Positions 1 to 11,640 of a stretch of 64,000 bases of DNA are shown one piece after another (position 1 is the stretch's first letter; every line of letters starts with the position of its first letter). The notes beneath the pieces were generated by a model. It was given only the letters and a program-made list of their open reading frames with translations. It searched no databases and was not told the DNA's origin. This DNA comes from Sphaeroforma sirkka (lineage: Eukaryota > Opisthokonta > Ichthyosporea > Ichthyophonida), in the NCBI GenBank assembly GCA_001586965.3, contig LUCW03000351.1, positions 1 to 64,000 on the forward strand. Reading direction: 5' to 3'. Made by a program: the position numbers and the translations under genes.

Positions 1-596
1 ATGACTTATACAACAAAGACAGGCTATGCAACGGATCTCATTCCTCGCACTGCTTTTCAAAGCCGAAGTGGCATATACCAATATCAAAACTGATAGTACA
101 CTCGAAACGTAGGTCAATAATTTGTTTAACAATCGATGATATAATATACGCGTACATTATCGCTATGAGATGCGACACATTTGGTCAGCCTAGTACGGCC
201 ATATACTACTAGCAGCGTAGTGAACGATTAGAATCTGTCTGCAACCACCGAAGTTGTAGTCAGAAACAAAGAAAGTCGTATGGGTATATATTTTGACGGC
301 TGTTTGCCGCCTCCGCTATCAGGGATATCAATAAAAAATCAGGCGTGAAGGCTACTGACCTTTACCGTAGATTATACTCAGAGCAACGCAAAATTTAAGC
401 ACACAGGCAAGTTCACAGAAATTTCAGGTCTCGCCTGTCACCCAATACAGCCCAAAATCGCAACGCCACGACCGCTCCGTTCAATTGAAAGGTACGACCA
501 TTCCATTCATTTGAGGGGTACGATCATTGTATTCAATTTAAGGGCGTGGTATTTAAAAGACACGCAGTTGAGATGATCCCGCCACTACAAACCATA
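1..596. other. Left-edge stretch without a recognised exon
   Basis: No convincing coding exon seen. It should hold an intron, and perhaps later exons, of the minus-strand RGS gene whose exon ends at 640, but I could not pick the next exon out by eye. Three imperfect copies of a roughly 25-bp unit (core GGTACGA-CATT, then TTCAATT) lie at about 479-548. Confidence 0.4.
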
Positions 597-639
597 CTAA
601 TCGAAGCTTAACTTTGCATACGCAATTGTGTAGACATAC

Positions 640-905
640 CCCAAAATCTCCACAACTTCATTCCTCAGTGAGTCACGTATATTTAGAGACTCCTCATCGA
701 ACCCCTCCAGCAGGGACGACCCGATCTCTAGCACCTCTTTGCGGGTGTGGCCCGAAAAAATCAGTTCCAGCCGGGTCCAAAATTCGAGATTTTCAGTCGC
801 GTATTCGGATTTTAAGAACTCGTAGAAGGTGGTGTATCCATCCTGGTCCAGCAGCACGAGCAGAAGAGCCTTACGAGGACTCTGCAGCCACGTGCTGCGG
901 GTCAT
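640..905 (-). CDS. Exon of an RGS-domain protein
   Basis: The minus strand is open from 905 down to 640 and reads as the first two thirds of an RGS domain: a short leucine-rich helix, then TTFYEFLKSEYATENLEFW, which matches the family signature FxxFLxxExxxENLxFW, then a helix with the typical asparagine (EESLNIRDSLRNEVVEIL). RGS domains speed GTP hydrolysis on G-protein alpha subunits. The domain is cut where a good splice donor (GTATGT on the minus strand, plus positions 634-639) follows codon ILG, so I end the exon at 640 rather than at the later in-frame stop. The start is uncertain: the ATG at 905 may be internal, because an acceptor-like CAG lies just upstream and another shortly after. 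The last RGS helices must lie beyond the donor, perhaps outside the window. No transmembrane exon was recognised upstream, so a 7TM fusion like the gene at 53 kb is possible but unproven. Confidence 0.72.
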
Positions 906-1994
906 TCTGTGTTACATAATAGCTCTCGGATAAGACTCGATTTCAGGGACGTTGCATCAACCTTTCAACAAACTACGCGAACACGGGAAACTGTTTCCGG
1001 TATACAGTAAATGTACCGGCAGCATACAATACATAACCTATATACAGCAATTGTACCGGCAGCATACAATACATAACAAAAGAGAGTCTGACTTATGATG
1101 TACAGATGAAGGGACGCTACAGGCAAGGCAGTGTATGGTAATAAAAGTAAGACTGGAATACCGGCATCAAGTAATGAATATTATATATCAGGGTATGAGT
1201 TTATCGAGAATCCTGAATTCATATGTTGGCTTTGAATGTTGTCTGAGGATTATTGCTTTGGCTTCACATGCTGTCTAGCCTAAGGAATCGGAACTGATTC
1301 GCAATTGATGACAAAGGTTGGTTTTTTGGAAAACGAACGAGATTATCGAACAGGTGCATATGTTCTCAATTCAATTTTTTAATAAAGGTATGGGATATGT
1401 TATATAAAACCTGCCCAACCGTTTATGACGCTTGTTTAAATAAAAAATGACCCCTACAGACTGAAAAGAACTTCTGCTGCTCAATAATCTACAAAAGGTA
1501 TCATGCATAAATACTAAGGATTATAGTATGAACACCTGTTCGTGCGAATACACCGATATACAACTAAAAGTATGCGAGATTTGCGTTAAAAAACAACAAA
1601 ACTATACGGTTCGTGAAATGATTATCTCTCTATTTAGAAATGAGTCGAGACAAAACGTCCGAGAAAAGAAACTTTGTCGGTGATAAATGAATACGTTTAG
1701 AAACAATTCTTGGCCAGTATGCGGTTTCTACTGTACGATTTAAATATGCATATACATTCACAAGCACAATATTCTCCCAAATTTCATTACTTAAACTATT
1801 TATTTTTATTTAAACACAACAATTTATGTATCTAAATTCAAGTTTAAAAATCAACACAGTACTACATTTGTGTTGAATCGTTATCACGTAATCTTTAAAT
1901 GTGTTCAATCTTTATACACATATCTAGAATGCTGTACATACTGTGTGCAATAAGCAAGCGATGCATACCTGCACTGACAATTATAAATCACTAA
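906..1994. other. Intergenic or intronic, no gene seen
   Basis: AT-rich, with no supported coding segment. A 39-bp unit containing GTACCGGCAGCATACAATAC is present twice in tandem at about 1001-1078. Upstream exons of the minus-strand RGS gene may lie here unrecognised. Confidence 0.5.
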
Positions 1995-1998
1995 ATGA

Positions 1999-2031
<33 letters not shown>

Positions 2032-2118
2032 CGTGTGTGTATATTTTATACTTATATATACATATACATATATATATATATATACATGTGTGCGTGTGTG
2101 ATGTGTGTGTGTGTATAG

Positions 2119-2160
<42 letters not shown>

Positions 2161-2374
2161 TATCAACAACCAATATACATATACATATATATGTGTATGT
2201 ATATATATATTATATATATATATATATATATATGATTGTGTATGCGTGTCCCGTGCGCGTTGCGTGATGTGTGTGTGTGCGCGTGCGTGTGCGCGCGTTT
2301 ACGCGCGTGTGCGTTGTGTGTATTATTACATATATATATATTATGTATGTATGCATATTATCCCATAAAATATT

Positions 2375-2411
<37 letters not shown>

Positions 2412-2727
2412 GATGATGCGTGCGTGTGATGTGGATATGATAGCATATATATATATATATATTATTATATATATTATATATTATATATGCATATGTAATA
2501 TGCATATATATATATATATATTATATATATATATTATATATTATATATATATATTATATATATATATGCATATATATATATAAATAATATATATATATAA
2601 AATATGCATACATACACATGTGTGTCATGATGTGCGCGTGCGTGCGTGTGGAGTGGACGTGCGTGCGTGTGGATGTGTGTGCGTGCGTGTATACGGGCGC
2701 GAGGTGTGTGTATTATATACACATACA

Positions 2728-2796
<69 letters not shown>

Positions 2797-2876
2797 CATA
2801 CCAAATATATATATATATATATATATACATATACATATCTATATATACAAAATTTATATATATATATATATATCGC
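1995..2876. repeat. Compound microsatellite (TA)n / (TG)n / (CG-TG)n
   Basis: Almost unbroken alternating purine-pyrimidine sequence: TA tracts, TGTG tracts and short CGCG-rich tracts (for example GTGCGCGCG near 2288). Several long reading frames exist on both strands but they are only Tyr-Ile and Val-Cys periodicity. Such alternating tracts can adopt left-handed or cruciform DNA. Confidence 0.95.
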
Positions 2877-2879
2877 ATG

Positions 2880-3925
2880 TAGTTTACAAGACATCCCTTT
2901 CGTGGACAATTAAATCACCGTACGTCTCGGGTGAACTTATCAGTGTGTGTAATTGGAAGTATGGCTTCAAATAGTCATGCATTCATTGTAATTAGTAGTC
3001 ATATATACATTAGATTCTGTATATGTCGGAGTTCAGTGCGTGCGAGTTTAATACTGTTGTTAGCATATGTGGTACTTTGCCTCATGTGATGTGGCGTGTA
3101 TCTATACAAAGTCTTTGTGTGGAAACACAATATTGATAAATGATGTTTGTAAAATTCACGTCGCGAACACACAGATAATAATAATCCAAACCAAAGTTGA
3201 GGGACCCTCCGTCTATGATAGCAGCTTGGTTTATCCTCTGTCTCTTTAAGGTTCTAGGGTCTGAGGAGACAATGGATGATCACTTACTTTATCGCATCAC
3301 GTATAAGGGTCGCCTCCAACTCGCGCAAACGCGCTGCTTTTCTGGGCATCGAATCGGGTATAATACAACCTGGTCAATGTAAAGTTGTATATTGACTTGT
3401 ACCATGTCGTCGCTTAAACCCTCTTATTCAAAGCGGCTGGATCATCGGGACAATCAGACATCGCATATCAGACCACGTATGTACTATGTATACACATGAC
3501 TAAATACGTACGGTACCACAACACGCCTTTAGCTTCTATGACACTATAAAATATGTATCTGAAATTGTATTTAACTTTTTTAAAATATACATTCACGAAA
3601 GGTATTTTTCATTATTTACAAGCATTTTTTAAATCTGCTTTTTTTTTGCAGTAAATGTTTTTTAGAGTATGTTCTGAAATTCGGAATGGATTCCAAATGT
3701 AAAATAGAGCCACAGGATTATCTTTTATTTATAAACAAAAATATAAAGTACTTGTATTAATTTTAGAAGGCGAATTTCATACACAGCCTTCTAAAATACA
3801 GAAGCCAGACTGCCAGACATCCTATTTTGAGCTACATAATTTGGATTTTGGGCGCCAAAAAGTTTATGTGACATAATATCAATAATTTAGTACTAATATC
3901 ACGTGAAATTGATTTGTACTGTCTT
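2880..3925. other. No gene seen
   Basis: AT-rich sequence with short random frames only. No repeat family shared with the rest of the window was noticed. Confidence 0.5.
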
Positions 3926-3928
3926 TGA

Positions 3929-4156
3929 AGTCGTAAGGTGTTGTGTGCAGTTGCTACGTGCAACAACCGGACAGGTGCAGTCCACAATGGTAGGGCAGTA
4001 TCCTTCTGGTGTATACCATCAATGAAGTTGTATCTACATTTAGGGCCAGGTCTAGGACATAAAATAGCAAAAAGAAAGGTAGACATCAACAATGCAATGC
4101 GAACGAGCGAGCGAAGTGGATCGATGCATGTTGTCGTGACTTCAAGGCCGACGGGA
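3929..4156 (+). pseudogene. THAP-like zinc-finger fragment
   Basis: The plus strand reads LCAVATCNNRTGAVHNGRAV followed by SFWCIPS. This resembles the N-terminal half of a THAP DNA-binding domain (Cys-X2-4-Cys, then xSFHxFP). There is no ATG at the expected place, a stop lies just upstream, and the second half of the domain (W, then Cys and His) is not clear in the same frame; a WIDACCRDF string occurs nearby in another frame. THAP domains occur in host regulators and in P-element and Kolobok-type transposases. I infer a decayed transposase or host gene remnant, cut off by the LTR that begins at 4225. A chance resemblance is possible. Confidence 0.3.
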
Positions 4157-4224
4157 TAGTGAGCGCGAAACAAGTAGCCGACAACTATTGGGTAAAGATA
4201 TACTTGCCAATCACAACCACCGCT

Positions 4225-4593
4225 TGTAAACTTCGATGGATATTTCTATGTTTTAAACTATGTTATATAAACTAAGATACAATTTAAGTCAGTTAGGATT
4301 TAGCAGTGGTAGCTTGTGTAAGAATGACTATGTTATATAAACTAAGATACAATTTAAGTCAGTTAGGATTTAGCAGTGGTAGCTTGTGTAAGAATGATTA
4401 GACTGCCTCTTGGCAAGAACCTTAATATCCTCGATCACACAGGACGTACCTCTAGCTGTTCTTTATTCAATAACTTTTACTAGAAGTACTACGTATTCAT
4501 GACCACATGCCTAATTTGTAGATAGCCATAAGAACGTACGTCAAGGTAATATATTGGCTAGTATAAATAAAGTTCCATCTGAAGAAAAGTTAA
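4225..4593 (-). repeat. First part of a split solo LTR, Gypsy family A
   Basis: Begins TGTAAACTTCGATGG, the reverse complement of the family-A LTR end, right after a CGCT target-site copy (4221-4224). The second part of the same LTR lies at 32002-32293, followed by the matching CGCT at 32294-32297. The two parts together equal one LTR in reverse orientation with no internal element, hence a solo LTR later opened by the TTAA transposon. Its sequence variants (TTTTAAACTATGTTATATAA) match the LTR at 43211 better than the others, so it belongs to the same subfamily. Confidence 0.88.
4257..4396. repeat. 70-bp tandem duplication inside the split LTR
   Basis: Two near-identical copies of a 70-bp unit starting ACTATGTTATATAAACTAAG at 4257 and 4327. 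Other family-A LTRs in the window carry this segment once, so the duplication is private to this copy. Confidence 0.9.
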
Positions 4594-5308
4594 CACCCCA
4601 TCCATATACTAAGGGGGTCAAATCGACCCAAATATTAAGAACACATCCCGATTAGCTATATCCGGAACCTATCCAAATCCCGATATTTCTTTCCATATTT
4701 TGAAATTAGGTATTTCCTAAACATTCAGAAAAGACGCCACAGTCCTGTCACCACTAGATCACTAAGTATGGGCAGAAGAACTACACTAGGTAGAAAACCT
4801 TCAAAACCCGGTAAATCGACCTATAGAGGCGATATATGGCCCAAACACGACGGTCATATTATACCTTTCTTGCATCTTTTATGACAGAAACACGCTTTCT
4901 TTAGTTGCCGTACACCCATAAACAAGCAAAATTGATTTTAGCAGTCATCAATGGTCATTTTATCACCTTGCATGCATACATGAATGCATGCGTACACGTG
5001 CGATTTAGGCAAGTACAGTCCACTATACTGTACTGTTATAAAGTTTTTGGGATATGTATGCTAGCGTAGTTTAGTTTTATAACAAAACATTAGATATACA
5101 AGATATAAACATTAAACAAAGCGAATAAGTCTATGATCCATTGTGTTTATTGAATGTTTGTGTTGGCTGCGCTAGTCTATGTTAATACTGCTGTATAGCA
5201 CAATTACACATATAGTCCTCTACACTATTAGCTGCTTCTCTCTATTTTTTAGCTTTGTTTTTTGATACGGAACCTGCTTTTTCACAAGGTCCTCAGTTGG
5301 AAAGTCAC
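4594..5308 (-). mobile_element. TTAA transposon, 3' part with terminal inverted repeat
   Basis: Contains the left terminal inverted repeat (4594 onward) and, next to the Gypsy insertion, a minus-strand reading DFPTEDLVKKQVPYQKTKLK ending in a stop near 5224. This looks like the lysine-rich C-terminus of the transposase-like gene, because the acidic tail of the 14.7-16.7 kb block stops abruptly at the other side of the insertion. The rest, about 4594-5220, is non-coding AT-rich DNA. Confidence 0.6.
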
Positions 5309-5871
5309 TGTAGAAATACGGCCTCCGGTCAGTCTAAAATATCAAGATCAATTGAGTTAATACGTTGGTTTTTATTGGTTTTTTAAATAATTTAATACAA
5401 GCTCTTTTTCCAATATTTCCAAAGTGTTCTAAATTCACTTTGATGGCTCCAATAGCCTGAGTATTTGGTATGACTCATCTACTTGGACCTATTTGAGACA
5501 TTAGTAGATGTAGGATATTATAAACTAAATTTTATAATCTCCGAACTACTACTTATATATTTTGGTCCTCCCGCCAATCTCCAAAATCCAATAAGTCTTT
5601 TTCCTTTTTTAACTTTTCTTCAAACGTGATTTACGTTATTATGTCTATCTACAAATTAGGCATGTGGTCATGAACACTTAGTACTTCTAGTGAAAATTAT
5701 TCAATAAAGAACAGCTAGAGGTACGCCCTGTGTGATCGAGGATATTTAGGCTCTTAACAAGAGGCAGTCCCGATCATTCTCACACAAGCTACCACTGCTA
5801 AATCTTAACTGACTAAATTGTATTTTAGTTTAATATAGTTTGAAACCTAGTAATTTCCATCGAAGTTTTCA
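5309..5871 (+). repeat. 5' LTR of the Gypsy A copy
   Basis: Starts TGTAGAAATACGGCCTCCGG and ends CATCGAAGTTTTCA. It contains AATAAA at 5703-5708, a candidate polyadenylation signal shared with the other LTR copies. This is the shortest of the full LTR copies here. Confidence 0.93.
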
Positions 5872-5950
5872 TATTTTTCAGTTATTTAGTAGTTACAGTA
5901 GTGTACTGCTTCTAGACTGTCTAACATCGATTTACTATCCAGCAAATACT

Positions 5951-7976
5951 ATGGCTCAGGGTACTTCTAAAGGCAAGGGATCCGCTAGCTCTAAGCCTGC
6001 TAAGTCTGCCGAGGTTCCTGAGGTCCTTGTGGAAACACCTAGCCTGTCTGGAGTTGAGCCTGCCGAGGAAACTGTTGGGGAAGCCAATTCTGAGGTTGGT
6101 ACAGAGGATAATTCTGAGGATGACTCGTCGGATCCTAAAGCCTTGGAAGAAGAGGTATCTACTACCGCGGAAAGGCTCACCAGCGTCCGTGTATTACCTA
6201 GGAGTGAAGCTCAGGACCCCAGCTTGCCCCCTGACCCCGTGCCGTCAAATATTGGGGATAAACATCGAAAGGCTGGAAAATTCGTGGATACGAATGTCGA
6301 GGACATTACAACTCCACATCTAAAGGACACTCCAGCACAAATCCGGAGTGAAAAGGAAGTATTGGACCTGTCCAAAAATTTCGGTTTTACCATCGATGGA
6401 GAAGCCATTCCAACCAGCTCAAATCTTTGGGCCGAAGTTGAGGACGCCATAACTCGACAACGAGTGATTGGATCCTCTCAATCTCGACGCCAATTAAACC
6501 GCACTGAAGTGCTCTTGAAGGAGCTAGCGGCAGCAGCAGTTGTGGACACCTCTATCGTGTCCCACATGGCTGATATTCTTCCTATACTGAAGAAGAAGAA
6601 AATTCCGGGCCGAGTTTCGAACCCGAGACCTACTGGTTTACCAGCCAGTACGTGTACCACTAAGCCAGTTACCACTGGTGAGAGAGGAAATATTTCAAAA
6701 TTTAATCTCTATAGCTCTGATGCTACCATTGACCATCCTCTTGACAAACCTAACCCTGTCAGAGGATATGATCGTAGATGAAGCTTACCATCCTCGTAAT
6801 ATCGACCCTCATTTGCCAACTAACCCTGGTACTCACGATTTTGGCAATCGCTACACCAGTACCTCACTAGAGAGTTCCCGCTCTAATCCCGAGGATGAGG
6901 AAGTGAGAACCAGACATACTCGTCTCAGGCTATTACGCTCTGGTATGCAAGTCCTTGAGGACCGTCTATTGAATGACTCTGACCTTGACGATAAGAAAGC
7001 GGATAACATTAGCTATCTAATCGATAACAAGAGAAAGGAAATAGACACCATCTTGGCACTAGCAGCCCGTAGCACTGAGCATGAGCCTCGTGAACGCTTA
7101 GAACCAAGCTTTATAAAGCAGCTATGTAACGCGCAGGCTGAGGTTGATTTCTCTACTAATTAGAGTACAGTGGAGACACTGAAGGCCTTCGACCAGCTTA
7201 AGGAGTCTGCCAGCCTTAAGGATAAGCAGATGATGAATGCCTTTATTCATTTCTGTGAGTCAGGTGAATGGCGAACTATCTTGAAGGCCCATGAGCTCAA
7301 CTGGAAAGCCCTACCCTGGCACCAGTTGCGTGATAATATACTTAACACCTTTTTTGAAGATGCACGTGACCGTGAACTTCTAGAGTCTCGCAAGTTCTTT
7401 GCAAACGATGCCACTATTCGAGGTGCTCTAGCTCATATGACACATATGAATACTCGGATGGGTGGTCGTACCTATACTGGCGAATATTTATTAATTTGTC
7501 AGATGATGGAGACTCTGGGAGCTAACCTCTTTAAGAAAGTCAATGATGACATCATCGCCTATGGTGATTTGCGATCTACGCCTTGGTCTGTCTTTGAGAA
7601 GATAGTTCACAAGCATATCAATCCCTCTACTAGAGTACTTAGTACCACGAGCTACACCCAGCCCACTAAGCGTAACGCAGTAGAGACTAACACTGCGCGT
7701 AGTACTAAGAAACCTCGCACTACTACTGGAGGGGGTACTGGCTCTACTTCTACCGAACCGAAAGGTGAAAAGAAGGTGAGAGCGCCTTGCAAGAAGTGTG
7801 GCTACAACCTCACAAAACGTAATGGCAAGTGGAATGGTGGACACGACCCTGTTAAGTGTGCACCAGGCAAGCCAGATTTTGAACACTATATGAAAGAGTG
7901 TGCTACTTGCAAGGGTACTAACGGTTGGCACAAAAAGGATTGCAAGGACTTACCGGACGTCCAAGTTAAGCACTGA
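5951..7976 (+). pseudogene. gag region of the Gypsy A copy (fossil)
   Basis: Begins with ATG at 5951 (MAQGTSKGKG), 80 bp after the LTR. The first third is acidic and low in complexity (many E, D, S), typical of a disordered gag head. The middle is helical and charged, resembling capsid regions. The end is basic and then cysteine-rich (CKKCGYNLTKRNGKWNGGHD..., CATCKGTNGWHKKDC), a nucleic-acid-binding module unlike the usual CCHC knuckle spacing. The same protein is found at 43.8-44.9, 60.2-60.8 and 62.0-64.0 kb, which confirms it as the family's gag. The copy is broken. Confidence 0.85.
6603..6676 (-). ncRNA. tRNA-like module antisense within gag
   Basis: The minus strand has a perfect A-box (TGGCTTAGTGG), about 33 bases, then a B-box (GGTTCGAAAC), the spacing of a tRNA gene, with an anticodon-arm-like hairpin TACTGG...CCAGTA between. 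The acceptor stem does not pair, so this is tRNA-like rather than a tRNA. A second copy lies at 62703-62775. The plus strand across it is still read as part of gag. Confidence 0.5.
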
Positions 7977-7985
7977 CAGTACCAT

Positions 7986-9240
7986 ATGTGTGCACTAGAG
8001 CAAGATTATGAGAAAATATTCAATAAAATCCATACCAAAGGAGATGAACGTATCTTTCAAACAGTTTTCGTAAATGGAGAAAAAGTTATGGCATTATTTG
8101 ATCCAGGGGCTGAAGTCTCTGCTATCTCACGCCGAGTAGCCTACGCTACAGATATGGCTGTCCATAACAAAACAACTGATTTAATCTAGGGAAATGGCAA
8201 AGTTACTACTTGCGAACAAGCCATTGACTATGCACATATAATGTTGTCAGATAGAAGAGAAGTGAAGACTCACCTAATCGTTACTGACATGTCTCAGAAA
8301 TACGATTTAATTATGGGTATGACTGATCTCCTCAGTTTAGGTATAACACTCACTGGTCTGCCTAATGGGCTAGACCCGAACAAAGATCAGTCAGATGATA
8401 ATATGTTAAAGATACCTAAACCTCCGGAAGGTGAAGCAAAGGATATGATTCCGCACTTTACCGATATAATTATGGACTTAATTATACAAAACAGGAAGAT
8501 TGCAATAACTGACTGGCGTATGTTTAATTTCTCTAATGGGTACATTAGACTTGACTTAACAAACGTCGACTTCTCTAACTTAAAGTGTCCTTCATATAAC
8601 TACGTGAGTTGGAGACACAAAGACGTTGTCAAAACCCAAATCAAAGATTGGTTAAAACAGGGTCTAATTGAAATCAATTATGATGCAACCCCAGTTAATT
8701 TAGCTCCTCTTAGCGGTCGATCAATATAAATCTGATGGAACGTTCAGTAAAACAAGAGTAGTACTAGACCTGTCGCCAATCAACAAACTAATTCCGCAAC
8801 ATAGTTTTCCCTTACCTAAGATAAGCGAGATACTACGCAAAATGGAGGGTGTGACTATCTTTTCCAAGATAGACTTAAAAAGCTGCATTCCATCAACTAC
8901 AGATATATGAGCCTCATAGAAAATACTTTTCCTTCACTTGGCAAGGTAAGAAGTACCAGTTTAAAGGTGCACCTGAAGGCTTACACATGCTACCTTTTTC
9001 TTCCAACAAGTTATGATTGAACTATTTGCGGACCTGTCGTATAACGTATCAGTCTATTTAGATGATATAGTTATCTTTACAAAGACAGCACATGAATATG
9101 CTAAACTCGTTAAAGAAGTCTTAAAGCGACTTAATCATGCTAAACTTAATATCAACGAAGACAAGTGTTCTTTTGCTAAAGATACTATACACTTACTTGG
9201 CTACAAAGTATCTGCAGCAGGGGTAGAAATTGACTATATT
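7986..9240 (+). pseudogene. Protease-like and reverse transcriptase region, Gypsy A copy
   Basis: After gag come a short retropepsin-like segment (VMALFDPGAEVSAIS) and a linker, then reverse-transcriptase blocks: VVLDLSPINKLIPQHSFPLP, FSKIDLKS, FKGAPEGLHMLPF, then SVYLDDIVIFTK (the YLDD catalytic box) and the thumb NEDKCSFAKDTIHLLGYKVS. These are textbook Ty3/Gypsy RT motifs in order. The region is broken and is followed by opposite-strand DNA from about 9241. Confidence 0.85.
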
Positions 9241-11640
9241 GTGCAACATTTGCATCCATTTGTGGTCTAATCAATTCTTCTAAATTCTTTAGTCGTGTTT
9301 CCCATGGTACTGTTGTACCAGGTGCATTGACTGGTGTTGTAATCGGTTAGTTGGGTTTGTCTTCATCTGTAGTACACTTTGAATCACTGTGATTTGTGTC
9401 TTCGTGATGAACGTAGGTTGTGGCCCGTTTAAACAAATGAAAGGCGTGAACACCAGTTGCCTGGGTTTTGCTCAGCGAATTTCCTCAGTAAGAGTATGAG
9501 GTCTCTATGAAAGCGCTCATTTGCTCCCATCATATTACATTGATACACTAGTGTTGTGACATGGCCTGCTCGATGATTTTTGAGAGTATATCATTCATAT
9601 ACTCTGTGCCTTGATCTGTTCGTATCTGTTTGTATGACTTGTAGAAAGCCATGTTCACAGCCATGTTCACACATGATTGAAACTAGAGTTCGTGCGATCG
9701 TTTCCGCTGAGTTGTCCATCATTGGCCTAAGTAGAACATATTGATGAATGCACATCGAGAAAAACTAGGACGAATGTGTTGCCTCTATTCGGGTCTATTA
9801 AGGAACCGATGGTGTTCACTTGTATCTCGTCGCCCGGAAATTGTAAGCCCTGCTTATGGTATACAACACAGCCTTCAATGTATTGGTTTACATGTTCTTT
9901 CTGGCGTGACCATGTGTGACCATCCAATTAAATTTTGTTTACAGTCTCTTCAACGATGTAGTAGCCCACAGTGTGGTATTGGGCCACTAGGGTAACTCTG
10001 TCTTCATATGTGACTGTGTCTAGCTCTGCAGACTCGTCGTCAGTTTGTACCCACGAAATCTTAATGGCTGGATGTACTTTTTTTGGTCAAAGCATGGTGA
10101 CTTTGTGCCTATCTTGGCTACTAGTGTGGCTCCCTATGGTGTTTCGCCACGGGCCGTCGTGCCACCTTGTAGGAAGGTGTTGTTCGTGTTTTTGACTATC
10201 ATAGGTTCTTGTTCTAGCAGTGACAGAAGTTTGGGGAACCATGACGCATTTGGATGTGGGGTACACATATTGTGATGCTCGTGGATATCTCTATGACTTT
10301 GTCAAGAACGTCTGGGACTAGCTCCCAGGGAGGATTCGCCCATGTGTTTATTTCACCTGCCTATTTTTGTAGTAATGCATTTTGTTTTTGGTGTAGAACT
10401 TTGCTGTGTGTGTATTGTGTGCTGCTGCAAACAAATCGATGGTGAATTTCCAAACCTGCGTTCTGCTTCTTTGTAGAATCGTGGATGTAGTTTCCAGTCT
10501 ATGGCAGTTACTAGTATGGACATGTTTGTTTCGAGGTCAGTATATTCTTGACCGTTGTGTATATTCTCGTTGGCTTCCTTCAACAAATTTGATGTTTTTA
10601 TGTTGTGTCTTCGTGTAACCGTGACAGCATGTCTGCTTGGTTGTCTTTTCCTGGGATTGTGAGAGTGGTGATGGAATGTTTTCGCTATTCATTTCGCTAG
10701 CATGGGGTACAGCGTTTGCTGTTTACTTATCTGGCATAGCGCTTTGTGATCTGTCCACAATGTTATACCGCCTCCTTTGATGCATTCCGGAAAGTGTTCT
10801 AGACTGTATACCAGCGCTAGTATCTCCTTCGTATTCGTCCCGTATCTTTGTTATGCGAAGTTTAAGCCTTTTGAGAAATAGAGTATATCTCGTCTGGCCC
10901 TGTCTATAATTTGAAAACTGGCATCCTCATATGCCATAGTCATTTGCGTCATTCATGATTTGGAATGGTACACTATCTCCTAGATACACCAATGTTGTAA
11001 CATGCAATGGCCTCTTGCATGCAATGGCCTCTTCGAGTCTTTCCCATCTCTTAACGAGTTCAAGTGTCCAAAGGTTTGCTATATTTTGGTTCATTTTTCC
11101 TTTCATGAGATTGCGGAAGTGTTTCGTTATTTGTGTAAACTGCGGTATGTGGTTTCGCATGTAGTTTGCTAGGCCGACTGTTCGATGTAAGTTTCGGTTG
11201 GTTCTTGGCAGAGGCCAATCTATCATGTGTTTTTGTTTTTCAGGGTCTGTTTTGAGCCTTTATGTTGTGACTTTGATGTCCAAAGTGTTAACTGTCTTGA
11301 CTGCGAATGTACATTTGTGGTGGTTCAGCCTGAAGTTGGCAGAGATATGTCCTTTGATGACTTCTCAATACTGTCTCCCTGTGTTCCTCTTCTGTGGGGC
11401 TGGCAATGAATAAGTCATCAAGGTATACTTGTAAGTCTTTAATGTCAATGAGTAGGTTGGCCATGACTCTTTGGAATTGTGCTGTTAGCGAGTGTAGTCC
11501 AAATGGTGCTGACTGAAATGAGTAATGTGCCCCTCTCCATGAAAAAGTAAAAAAGTGTTGGCTATTTTCGTGGACACGAAAATGGTGGAATCCTCCTGCC
11601 ATGTCCAATTTGGAAAAAGTTGCGTGAGCCGCTGGCATGA
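9241..11640 (-). mobile_element. Opposite-strand Gypsy pol fragment inside the Gypsy A copy
   Basis: Read on the minus strand from 11640 down: RT (FSKLDMAGGFHHFRV, YSFQSAPFGLHSLTAQFQRV, LQVYLDDLFIAS), thumb (IDWPLPRTNRNLHRTVGLAN), RNase H, a methyltransferase-like piece with TWANPPWE, then integrase (CVVYHKQGLQFPGDEIQVNT, later GANERFHRDLILLLRKF). It is a different Gypsy family from the host copy, with no LTR at either edge, so only an internal pol slice is present. The copy is old and has many breaks. Confidence 0.8.

Noticed and set aside
1981-2974. Many overlapping reading frames of 60-118 codons on both strands
   Set aside because: They are Tyr-Ile, Val-Cys and Thr-His periodicities of TA and TG repeats, not proteins.
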